In this document: positions 1 to 5,857 of the stretch, piece by piece
Layout of the letters: every line of letters begins with the position of its first letter
Position numbering within the stretch: the stretch's first letter is position 1
NCBI GenBank assembly: GCA_046590705.1
Contig: JBKJUK010000111.1
Span: 1-11,528, forward strand
Length of the DNA: 11,528 nucleotides
Direction: 5' to 3'
From: JBKJUK01 sp046590705
Lineage (GTDB): Bacteria > Acidobacteriota > Thermoanaerobaculia > Gp7-AA8
Translations under genes and position numbers: made by a program
The notes under the pieces: model-generated
Seen by the model: the letters and a program-made list of their open reading frames with translations, nothing else
The model's database searches: none
What the model was told of the DNA's origin: nothing

Positions 1-203
1 GGCTTAGGCCACGCCTCACCATCCGACCTCGCTCCGCCTCGCATCTGACCCCGTTTGATCACGCTACCGTTTCGGCTGTGCGTGTGCCGCTCGCGCTGGA
101 CTTCGTCCCGCTCTCGAACTCATACCCGAGACCTGTGGAGCACAGGCAATCCTGCCTGTGACGGGACCATCTCGATTCGAGCCAGCTTCTTTTCGGCAGA
201 AAC
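1..203. other. Intergenic stretch without a supported gene
   Basis: No reading frame here looks like a real protein. The candidate frames are Arg/Ser/Thr-rich, overlap the end of the next gene in another frame, and have no ribosome binding site or recognisable domain. The only structure seen is the hairpin at 141-160 and, just after this stretch, the terminator at 204-236. The window may start just outside a gene that lies to the left; this cannot be decided from the sequence given. Confidence 0.5.
141..160. repeat. Small perfect hairpin, possible dispersed-repeat fragment
   Basis: Eight bases, CACAGGCA (141-148), pair perfectly with TGCCTGTG (153-160) around an ATCC loop. There is no T-run on either side, so it is not a classical terminator. 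Hairpins with a CACAGGC/GCCTGTG core recur between genes in many bacterial genomes, and this may be one such copy. Only one copy is present in the window, so membership of a repeat family is inference. Confidence 0.4.
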
Positions 204-236
204 AAAAACAGGAGCGCATGATGCGCCCCTGTTTTT
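204..236 (-). terminator. Bidirectional-looking rho-independent terminator of the ABC operon
   Basis: AAAAACAGG (204-212) pairs with CCTGTTTTT (228-236), and GCGCAT (214-219) pairs with ATGCGC (221-226), with one A/C mismatch (213/227). Read on the minus strand, the GC-rich stem ends in a T-run, 22 bases after the stop codon of the secreted-protein gene, which is where the operon transcript should end. The stem is symmetrical and has T's at both ends, so it could also stop transcripts coming from the left. Confidence 0.85.
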
Positions 237-258
237 CGTAAAACCTGGAACAAATCAT

Positions 259-1233
259 CTACTTCGTATGGTGCTGATGATTCGACGCATTGATGTGCTT
301 CTTCAGCATCTCGCCCGGCAGTGTCCCACTGAAAGTGACTTCGTTTCCTGCGCGATCGATCTCGAATTTGCGCAGTACTGAGACCAGTTCCGGTGCCTTC
401 TCCTGAATTGCCATTCTCCACCCGGCCAGCATGCCGCGGAGGATGTCTTCCAGTGACTGAGCGATGTCGTTATCGTTGGCGATGGCTCGGCCGCTCATGG
501 TCAGATCAGTCCCCGTATCGCGGGTCCAGAGTGAAACCAGGGAAACTCCCTTCATTGCGGCGGCGGCCATTACGCGAGGGTCGTTGCGGTCACTCTTTGA
601 CGACTTTTCCTGATTGAACGAAGCGCCTGTCCGGCGAAGATCGATGATGGCAAAGGCTGAGGCATTACGGTCAATGCGCGCCATCTCTCTGGCAATCTCT
701 GGCCGAAGGGTGTTCGATCCTTTGTTCGCCGCAAGCGTGAGCGCGGTTTTGACCGAGGCGATGTCGCCGGCGAGGATGAGGCGGTTGCTGAGGAAAGCTA
801 CTGCGCCTTTCTCTCCATCTTTACCGCTCGGAACGTAATAGCTCGCTCCGGCGAAACTACGTTTCACCGCGCCACGGCCCTCTGCAGCAGAGGCCAGACG
901 AGCAGCGTCGAATCGGCCATCGAAGGCTACCAGTACCTTTGCATCCGGTTCACTACCGCTCGACGAGACGATCATCACGTCGACGTCCTTGGTCGGCTTC
1001 AGACCTGCGTCCCTCATGAACTTCATGGCGTCAGCATCTCCAGACACCTTGTCAGTCTCGGCGATGATGCGTCCGAGCAGCGGGCTGTTACGGATGTCGG
1101 CCAGACGGACGACGCCGATTGTCGCCGCATCTGAGGGGATGAACGACATGGCGTCTCCGGTCGCGGCAAACGCAGATGCGCTGACCAGCATCAGAGCTGC
1201 GGGAAGAAGTGAGAATCGCATTGAGGTACGCAT
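259..1233 (-). CDS. Secreted protein of unknown function, last gene of an ABC transporter operon
   Basis: The product has 324 residues. It begins with a Sec signal peptide: Arg-rich start, hydrophobic stretch about residues 9-20, and a likely cleavage after AFA (residue 23). The mature part is a single soluble-looking domain with no further membrane segment. It opens with a segment of the type FIPSDAATIGVVRLADIR, which resembles secreted DUF3352-like proteins in which 'a protein bears witness to potential' phrases such as 'FxPxdA...v.dv..l..sPl' recur; this resemblance is weak and from memory. The C-terminus is His-rich (NHQHHTK). No catalytic motif was seen. The start is chosen because AAGGAG lies 9 bases before the ATG; the next ATG, four codons on, would also leave a signal peptide. 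It begins 3 bases after the permease stop and is followed by a strong terminator, so it is almost certainly co-transcribed with the transporter. It could be a periplasmic partner, but the substrate and role are unknown. Confidence 0.75.
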   Translation of the reverse strand: MRTSMRFSLLPAALMLVSASAFAATGDAMSFIPSDAATIGVVRLADIRNSPLLGRIIAETDKVSGDADAMKFMRDAGLKPTKDVDVMIVSSSGSEPDAKVLVAFDGRFDAARLASAAEGRGAVKRSFAGASYYVPSGKDGEKGAVAFLSNRLILAGDIASVKTALTLAANKGSNTLRPEIAREMARIDRNASAFAIIDLRRTGASFNQEKSSKSDRNDPRVMAAAAMKGVSLVSLWTRDTGTDLTMSGRAIANDNDIAQSLEDILRGMLAGWRMAIQEKAPELVSVLRKFEIDRAGNEVTFSGTLPGEMLKKHINASNHQHHTK

Positions 1234-1236
1234 GAT

Positions 1237-2091
1237 TTAGAACTCCTTTCGTTGGAAAAGGTACGTTGCGAGAGCCAGCGAGACCAGACCGAACGCGCCG
1301 GTAGAGACAAATGTCATGTAGGTGATGTTCTCGGTCATTCGCTCCGGGGCGGTACCGCCGGCCACGAAGGCGATGATGGCCTGCCCCATTTCGGAAGTTT
1401 TCGGAAGAATCCAGTAGAAGGCGTGAACGACATTCGCCTTCCACTCTTCCGACAGTGCCGCTTCGATCCTGTCATGTGCTGCAAGCAGTGCAGAGATGAA
1501 GAAAATTGCGTAGCTGCCCATAATCGATACAGCGGTCGACGACGTCACCACGCCGATGAGGAAGGCGAACGCCAGCAGCGTGGCGATGGCGAACAGGATG
1601 ATCACGCCGCTGAGAAGAAAGCGCGGATGAACGACTCCGGTCTTCCAGATGACGATGATCCAGATCATTCCGATGAGATAGGTCACGTTGGCCGCGGCGA
1701 GCAGGAGCCCCCCGAGGTAGCGGGAGAGCAGCAGCTTTGCGCGCGGAACCGGACGCGAAAGATAGAGGTCGATGGTGCCTTTCTCCTGCAGGCGGGGGAC
1801 GAGGTGCGCCGTCGAGAAAATCGCCAGGAAGGTTCCGACAATGTAGAGGAAGGCCGAGAAGCCTGACTCGAAACCGAGTACGAGCTTGTCGAGGTTCACC
1901 GACTGGCCGCTCATCTGTATGTCGTTACCGAAGAGCTTCGCCCCTGCCAGTGCTCCGTCGACGATGTCGAGATTTACCGCCGAGGCGAAGATGAGAATGA
2001 AGATGGTCGAGAGAATGAAGTAGGCGATGAGTGTCCAGCGAGCCATGGCCTCGCGGAAGACTTCCTCGATGTGTGCGAAGACTTCTCTCAC
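1237..2091 (-). CDS. ABC-2 type transporter permease subunit
   Basis: This is a membrane subunit of 284 residues, with about six hydrophobic helices (near 20-37, 78-95, 126-149, 158-181, 187-205 and 259-279). Between helices 2 and 3 lies EKGTIDLYLSRPVPRAKLL (about 103-121), a block conserved in ABC-2 permeases of the NosY/NatB kind. The N-terminal VREVFAHIEEVFREA matches the amphipathic helix that usually opens this family. The start is GTG at 2091, overlapping the ATPase stop codon as GTGA. An excellent Shine-Dalgarno sequence, AGGAGGTGA, sits just upstream inside the ATPase gene. The open frame continues further upstream, but that part only overlaps the ATPase in another frame. ATG at 2045 is possible but would cut the amphipathic helix. 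It should form a homodimer with two copies of the ATPase and move an unknown substrate, most likely outward. Confidence 0.88.
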   Translation of the reverse strand: MREVFAHIEEVFREAMARWTLIAYFILSTIFILIFASAVNLDIVDGALAGAKLFGNDIQMSGQSVNLDKLVLGFESGFSAFLYIVGTFLAIFSTAHLVPRLQEKGTIDLYLSRPVPRAKLLLSRYLGGLLLAAANVTYLIGMIWIIVIWKTGVVHPRFLLSGVIILFAIATLLAFAFLIGVVTSSTAVSIMGSYAIFFISALLAAHDRIEAALSEEWKANVVHAFYWILPKTSEMGQAIIAFVAGGTAPERMTENITYMTFVSTGAFGLVSLALATYLFQRKEF

Positions 2092-3050
2092 CGGGTCACC
2101 TCCTGCCGCGCCTCTTCTGCATCGGTCATCTTCACCAGGTCGACGAAGACGTCTTCGAGCGTCGACCGGATAGGTGTGAGTTCGGAAAAGAGAATGCCGG
2201 CCCGGCGGGTATGATCGATGAGCGCATTGAGATGCTCGATGTCGCGAACGCCCAGGCGAATGTGTTCCTGCTCGAGTTGTACTGAAGCCCCCGACTCGCG
2301 AAATGAGTTGAGCACCGCGTCGTCCTGTTGTGAGAGGCGAACCTTGAAGATCGATTCGCTGCGCGGTGTCAGTTCGTCGATGGTACCGATTGCGGCGAGC
2401 TTTCCCTTTCTCACCACCGCCACGCGATCGCAAGTGAGTTCGATCTCCGAGAGCAGATGAGAGTTGAGAAGGACTGCTCTGCCCTTGCGAGCTTCCTGCT
2501 GGAGGATGTCGCGGATTTCGCGGCGGCCTACCGGATCAACCCCGTCCGTAGGTTCGTCGAGGAGCAGGATGGCCGGATCGTGAATCAGCGCCGAGGCGAT
2601 GCCGAGTCGCTGGGTCATACCCTTCGAATACTTCTTCACTTTGACGTCGATCCATTCAGCGATGCGCAGCTGCTCGAGCAGAGGAACCATGCGTTTGTTG
2701 AGCGTGGCCGAATCGATTCCGGACATTCTGCCGAACAGTGACAGCGTCTCCCGTGCGGTGAGATAACCTGGGAATCTGTGGCCCTCAGGCAGGTAACCGA
2801 CTCGTCTTCTGCTCTCGGGTCTGCTCACGCTCATCCCGTCCAGCTTCGCTGAACCTCCCGTGGCTCTGGTGAGTCCGAGCAGGATCTTCACGGTGGTGGT
2901 CTTGCCGGCACCGTTAGGGCCGAGCAAGCCAAAAATCTCACCCGGCGCGACCGAGAAATCGATTCCCCCGAGTGCCTGGAGTTTTCGTTTCTTCAATCCG
3001 CTCGAGTAGACCTTCTCGAGTCCGATTACTTCAATCGCTGCAGTAGTCAT
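2088..3050 (-). CDS. ABC transporter ATP-binding protein, ABC-2 exporter class
   Basis: The cytoplasmic ATPase has 320 residues and all expected motifs in order: Walker A GPNGAGKT (44-51), a Q-loop region LPEG (87-90) with Glu where many ABC proteins have Gln (common in this exporter class), signature YSKGMTQR (141-148), Walker B ILLLDEP (161-167), D-loop GVD (170-172) and the switch His198 in NSH. The nucleotide-binding domain ends near residue 225. The remaining ~95 residues form the C-terminal extension typical of NatA/CcmA-like ATPases (DUF4162-like). It powers the permease encoded directly downstream, whose start overlaps its stop. The start ATG at 3050 has only a weak ribosome binding site, but residues 6-15 already fit the first strand of the domain. 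The substrate cannot be read from the sequence. Confidence 0.93.
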   Translation of the reverse strand: MTTAAIEVIGLEKVYSSGLKKRKLQALGGIDFSVAPGEIFGLLGPNGAGKTTTVKILLGLTRATGGSAKLDGMSVSRPESRRRVGYLPEGHRFPGYLTARETLSLFGRMSGIDSATLNKRMVPLLEQLRIAEWIDVKVKKYSKGMTQRLGIASALIHDPAILLLDEPTDGVDPVGRREIRDILQQEARKGRAVLLNSHLLSEIELTCDRVAVVRKGKLAAIGTIDELTPRSESIFKVRLSQQDDAVLNSFRESGASVQLEQEHIRLGVRDIEHLNALIDHTRRAGILFSELTPIRSTLEDVFVDLVKMTDAEEARQEVTR

Positions 3051-3125
3051 CGCTCTGTTCTACGGAGAGCGTGGCGGAAATGTTTCGCGCACGAGTTGGA
3101 ACCTGTGCTGTGTTTCTTAGTCGCG

Positions 3126-3139
3126 TGTCAAACGTTGAC
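3126..3139 (-). promoter_or_regulatory. Weak candidate promoter or operator upstream of the ABC operon
   Basis: On the minus strand TTGACA (3131-3126) is a perfect -35 hexamer, about 76 bases before the ATPase start. It lies within the short dyad GTCAA-ACG-TTGAC (3127-3139). The -10 position at 17-base spacing reads GCACAG, which is poor, so a sigma-70 promoter is not convincing. The dyad could be a repressor site. Low confidence. Confidence 0.22.
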
Positions 3140-3143
3140 TGGC

Positions 3144-3225
3144 GTAGGGGCGAGCTGCGCTCGCCCGCTCTCTCGGCCGTCTATCTGAACGCACCGAGGA
3201 GCGGGCGCGCGCAACGCGCCCCTAC
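3144..3225 (+). repeat. REPIN/BIME-like palindromic repeat, copy A
   Basis: This is an 82-bp imperfect palindrome starting GTAGGGGCG and ending CGCCCCTAC. It contains two inverted hairpins. The left one is GGGCGAGC (3148-3155), loop TGC, GCTCGCCC (3159-3166). The right one is GGGCGCG with loop CGCAA and CGCGCCC, next to the terminal CTAC. Two more copies lie at 5614 and 11455 in the same orientation. A GTAG tetranucleotide beside a hairpin, present twice in inverted orientation, is the known layout of REP doublets recognised by RAYT-type transposases. The copy begins 26 bases past the egtB-like stop codon and sits before the ABC operon, so it may also limit read-through between them. Confidence 0.85.
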
Positions 3226-3251
3226 AGTCGCTCTCGAACGTGAGAAAAGCA

Positions 3252-4598
3252 CTACAAAGAAACGCAGCGGAACTTCGCGTACACGTACGGATAGTTCGGC
3301 CGGAACCAGTTGCGGAAGCTGCCTCGTACCAGTTCCTGCCCGGTTACCGGCGAGGCCCCTTTCATCACGTAATGTTCGCCGTCGAAGAAATCGGTCGAAT
3401 ATACCGGATAGTTAGGGGCTGGGATAAAGCCGGGAAACGGAGCGAAGATCGTCGAGGTCCACTCCCATCCGTTTCCGACCAGGTCACGAACTCCGAAGGC
3501 GCTGGTCCCTTCATGAAAGCTGCCGACCGGCAATGGATCGAAGCGTAGAAAATCAAAGTTCCCATGTTGGGGTCCAGCTGGTTCAGAGCCCCATGGGAAT
3601 CGGTTCTCCGTTCCCTCAGAGGTGCCGAACGCTGCGCGGTGATACTCAGCCTCTGTCGGCAGTCGCATCCCCCTCCACCTGGAAAATGCGGACGCTTCGG
3701 CCTGACTCACATAGACCGGCCAGTCGTGCGGCAGAGGCAGTGATTCGAGCATACCGCGCCAGTGCCAGGCGTCATCTCGTCGTTCCCAGAAGACGGGATG
3801 TTCGACGTTCAACTTTTTCACCCACTCGAATCCGGAGTCGCTCCAGAACCGAGAGTCGTGATAGCCGCCAGCCTCGACGAATTCGAGGTATTCCCCGTTG
3901 GTCACACTATCGACGTCGATGCTGAAGAACGGAACATCGACAGTCAGCGAATCGAATTCGTTGTCCCATCCGAACTGAGGACTGTTGCGATCGAGCCCGA
4001 GAGTCGCCAGTCCCGCTGGAATGTCGACACGCCGCACCGTCGATGCGAGGCCTTCTCTGTCAGAAAAATCTGATGGCTCGTGAGCAAGCGGTCGCTTGGC
4101 GTCATGCGGAAGACGATGCCACATGTAGGAGAGCGTCTCCTGGTGCATCAATTCGTGTTCGAGGATGAGAACGGCCGCCGCGGCGTTGTGCAGTCGCGCG
4201 TCTCCCGGCCGGTCGATTTCTTCGTGCAGCAGAGCGTGTTCTATCAGCCGGTCGGCTTCTGCACCGTAGGCCAGCACCTCAGCGCGTGAGGGCCAGTCGC
4301 CACGCTCGTTCTCAGTGGGAAGCTCATGCGGGTCGATGCCTCGCTCGAAAAGAATCTCGAGTGCCGGGTCCACACCAGGAAGCTTCAACGCACCTTTGAG
4401 AAAGGTATTCACGCTGAAGGCAGGCAGGTGTCCCTCATAGAAGACGATCGGGTTGCGCAGTGCGATGGGGCGTGTGTAGTACGCATCCTCGCTGATCATG
4501 GCGAAGAGCCTCGCCGTCCGCGCTCGATACTCTCTGTACCGTTGTACGAGTGCGTCTCGATCAGCAGTGTTCGATATGGCTTGGAGGATTGTGGTCAT
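3252..4598 (-). CDS. egtB: EgtB-family ergothioneine-type sulfoxide synthase (nonheme iron)
   Basis: EgtB enzymes use Fe(II) and O2 to join cysteine or gamma-glutamylcysteine to trimethylhistidine, the key C-S bond step of ergothioneine synthesis in the cytoplasm. Residue numbers here count from GTG at 4655. An N-terminal DinB-like helical domain carries His76 (EGHLPAF) and the iron motif HxxxHxE at His167, His171 and Glu173. A C-terminal FGE-sulfatase (formylglycine-generating enzyme-like) domain runs from about residue 213 to the end, finishing with SFRNWFRPNYPYVYAKFR. The C-terminus and the tandem Tyr59-Tyr60 recall the Chloracidobacterium thermophilum enzyme, which uses cysteine; this is from memory. 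The chosen ATG at 4598 (448 residues) begins where homology is expected. GTG at 4655 (467 residues) is the alternative; its only GGGAG lies about 17 bases away, too far. Neither start has a good ribosome binding site. No egtD methyltransferase is nearby, so a related thiol/selenium-histidine role (OvoA- or SenA-like) is not excluded, though OvoA's fused methyltransferase is absent. Confidence 0.85.
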   Translation of the reverse strand: MTTILQAISNTADRDALVQRYREYRARTARLFAMISEDAYYTRPIALRNPIVFYEGHLPAFSVNTFLKGALKLPGVDPALEILFERGIDPHELPTENERGDWPSRAEVLAYGAEADRLIEHALLHEEIDRPGDARLHNAAAAVLILEHELMHQETLSYMWHRLPHDAKRPLAHEPSDFSDREGLASTVRRVDIPAGLATLGLDRNSPQFGWDNEFDSLTVDVPFFSIDVDSVTNGEYLEFVEAGGYHDSRFWSDSGFEWVKKLNVEHPVFWERRDDAWHWRGMLESLPLPHDWPVYVSQAEASAFSRWRGMRLPTEAEYHRAAFGTSEGTENRFPWGSEPAGPQHGNFDFLRFDPLPVGSFHEGTSAFGVRDLVGNGWEWTSTIFAPFPGFIPAPNYPVYSTDFFDGEHYVMKGASPVTGQELVRGSFRNWFRPNYPYVYAKFRCVSL

Positions 4599-4686
4599 CT
4601 CGCGAGAGGATGCACTGTCAGGTACGCGATTCGTGGATGAGTAGATTCTGTTCACGCGTGATCACGATTCCACTCCCTGCAGCATT

Positions 4687-5478
4687 TTACCCGTGAGCCA
4701 TCTGTTCGTCTCGCGTCGCAGGCGTGTTCGCAGCAGTCGCTGGAACGGGAACTTCATAGAGTTTGAACGGGGGAGCGTCCGGGAAAAACTCCTTGAGCAG
4801 GGGCATGGCCACATTGAACACAGGCACGCCACTCTTGGTTTCACCTGAGGGCGAACCGTGATGGGCGTGACCGTGAAAAACGACGGAAGCGCGGAAACGG
4901 TCGATAGGCTCTTCCAGTCTGCTCGAACCAAGGAACGGAACGATCTCCAGAGGCTCGTTCATGACCGTGGCCTGAATGGGAGAGTAATGGAGGAGTACGA
5001 CTTTCTGCTCGGTCCTTAACCTTGCCAGCGCTGATTCGAGTTTGAGCGCTTCCTCGATCGCTTCATGCACGAAGGCCTTGATGATTTTCTCCCCCCATGG
5101 CGCCAGTGAACGTCTTCCGAAGCCGCCGGCGAAACCTTTCGTACCGGCGAATCCCACGCCGTGGAGTTCGTAGCTATCACCATCCAGCATGATCACGCCA
5201 GCATCGGTGAGCATCTGCACTCCCTCGGCCTCATTATCCGTCTCGACGTCATGATTCCCGAGGATGCCGATGATGGGGAGCTTGACCGAGTTGAGCTCTT
5301 TGACCAGCACCTTGAATTCCTCGGGAAGCCCGTAGTTGGTGAGATCACCGAGTAGCAGAAGTACATCGGCGATGTCGTTCACCTGGGAGAAATAAGGCTG
5401 CATTGCTCCCTGCGAACTTTTGCCCACATGGATATCGCCAACTGCGGCGATTCTCATAGTCTGCCGCTCAGGATTCAT
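4687..5478 (-). CDS. Calcineurin-like metallophosphoesterase
   Basis: This is a soluble protein of 263 residues with the complete two-metal phosphoesterase motif set: GDIHVG (Asp15, His17), GDLTNYG (Asp45), GNHD (74-77), the metal-ligand His164 in LLHYSP, and GHAH (His204, His206). There is no signal peptide, so it is cytoplasmic. The substrate (phosphodiester, nucleotide or phosphoprotein) cannot be inferred. The start ATG at 5478 has GAGG eight bases upstream; a second ATG seven codons later, right before the first strand, is less well supported. It lies 88 bases (or 31, if GTG is used) before the EgtB-like gene on the same strand with no terminator between, so the two may share a transcript, but no functional link is obvious. 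Confidence 0.9.
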   Translation of the reverse strand: MNPERQTMRIAAVGDIHVGKSSQGAMQPYFSQVNDIADVLLLLGDLTNYGLPEEFKVLVKELNSVKLPIIGILGNHDVETDNEAEGVQMLTDAGVIMLDGDSYELHGVGFAGTKGFAGGFGRRSLAPWGEKIIKAFVHEAIEEALKLESALARLRTEQKVVLLHYSPIQATVMNEPLEIVPFLGSSRLEEPIDRFRASVVFHGHAHHGSPSGETKSGVPVFNVAMPLLKEFFPDAPPFKLYEVPVPATAANTPATRDEQMAHG

Positions 5479-5613
5479 GACGTTTTCCTCTCGATCGATG
5501 CGAGCCTGTGTCCTGTCCGGTGGCCATGACCGTCAATTTTTGCACCTTCTATGCCGCAGAGGTGAACCGGGGGCCGGGGATCCAACTCGATCCATGTATC
5601 CACTCATCACGTG

Positions 5614-5696
5614 GTAGGGGCGAACTGCGTTCGCCCGCTCTCCCGGCCTTCGATCAGCATGCACCTGGAGAGCGGGCGCGCGCAACGCGCCCCTAC
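5614..5696 (+). repeat. REPIN/BIME-like palindromic repeat, copy B
   Basis: This 83-bp copy has the same ends (GTAGGGGCG and CGCCCCTAC) and orientation as copy A. Its left hairpin is GGGCGAAC (5618-5625), loop TGC, GTTCGCCC (5629-5636). Compared with copy A, G-to-A at 5624 is matched by C-to-T at 5630, its pairing partner, so the stem stays perfect. The right hairpin is identical to copy A. The spacer is diverged but keeps GGC and GCACC blocks. It sits between two divergent genes, roughly 160 bases before the M16 start. Confidence 0.85.
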
Positions 5697-5749
5697 TTCG
5701 CAACCCTGGAGTGAGGTCCGCTTATTCGGGCACGAAGCAGCTTTTCCAC

Positions 5750-5755
5750 GATAAT
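5750..5755 (+). promoter_or_regulatory. Weak -10 promoter candidate for the M16 operon
   Basis: GATAAT matches the TATAAT consensus at five of six positions and lies about 100 bases before the M16 start, after the repeat. No convincing -35 is found at 16-18 bases upstream (the sequence there is around TCGGGCA), so this is only a suggestion. Confidence 0.25.
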
Positions 5756-5806
5756 AGAAACCCTGTCACCGAGTTCTCGTAGTAGGCATCAAGCAACATG
5801 GGTAGG

Positions 5807-5832
5807 GGAGCCTCCGCAATGGGCGGGGCTCC
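5807..5832 (+). promoter_or_regulatory. Hairpin in the leader of the M16 operon
   Basis: GGAGCC-T-CCGC (5807-5817) pairs with GCGG-GGCTCC (5823-5832), with a single bulged T and a five-base loop. No T-run follows, so it is not a complete terminator. It ends 25 bases before the chosen start codon and about 16 bases before the ribosome binding site, so it could affect message stability or translation. Function not shown. Confidence 0.35.
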
Positions 5833-5857
5833 GTTCATTTACAACACTGGAGGTTTT

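Larger units (their letters stand above)
5479..5857. other. Divergent intergenic region between metallophosphoesterase and M16 operon
   Basis: These 379 bases hold no supported gene. They must contain the promoters of both divergent units, but only a weak -10 candidate (5750-5755) was seen for the rightward one. The middle is occupied by copy B of the REPIN-like repeat (5614-5696). A hairpin lies in the presumed leader of the M16 operon (5807-5832). Confidence 0.6.

Noticed and set aside
2092..2433. Upstream extension of the permease frame
   Set aside because: It overlaps the ATPase coding region in another phase and looks non-protein-like (Arg-rich). The GTG at 2091 has a near-perfect Shine-Dalgarno sequence.
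3144..3225. Repeat copy A as a classical rho-independent terminator for the EgtB-like gene
   Set aside because: It has strong stems but no T-run on either strand, and the same element occurs in a divergent promoter region (copy B). A general repeat explains it better, though it may still slow transcription.
3071..3548. Plus-strand open frames covering repeat copy A and the end of the EgtB-like gene
   Set aside because: They translate the palindromic repeat (a GELRSPAL...RAQRAPT type peptide) and the antisense of a well-supported gene. There is no domain and no ribosome binding site.
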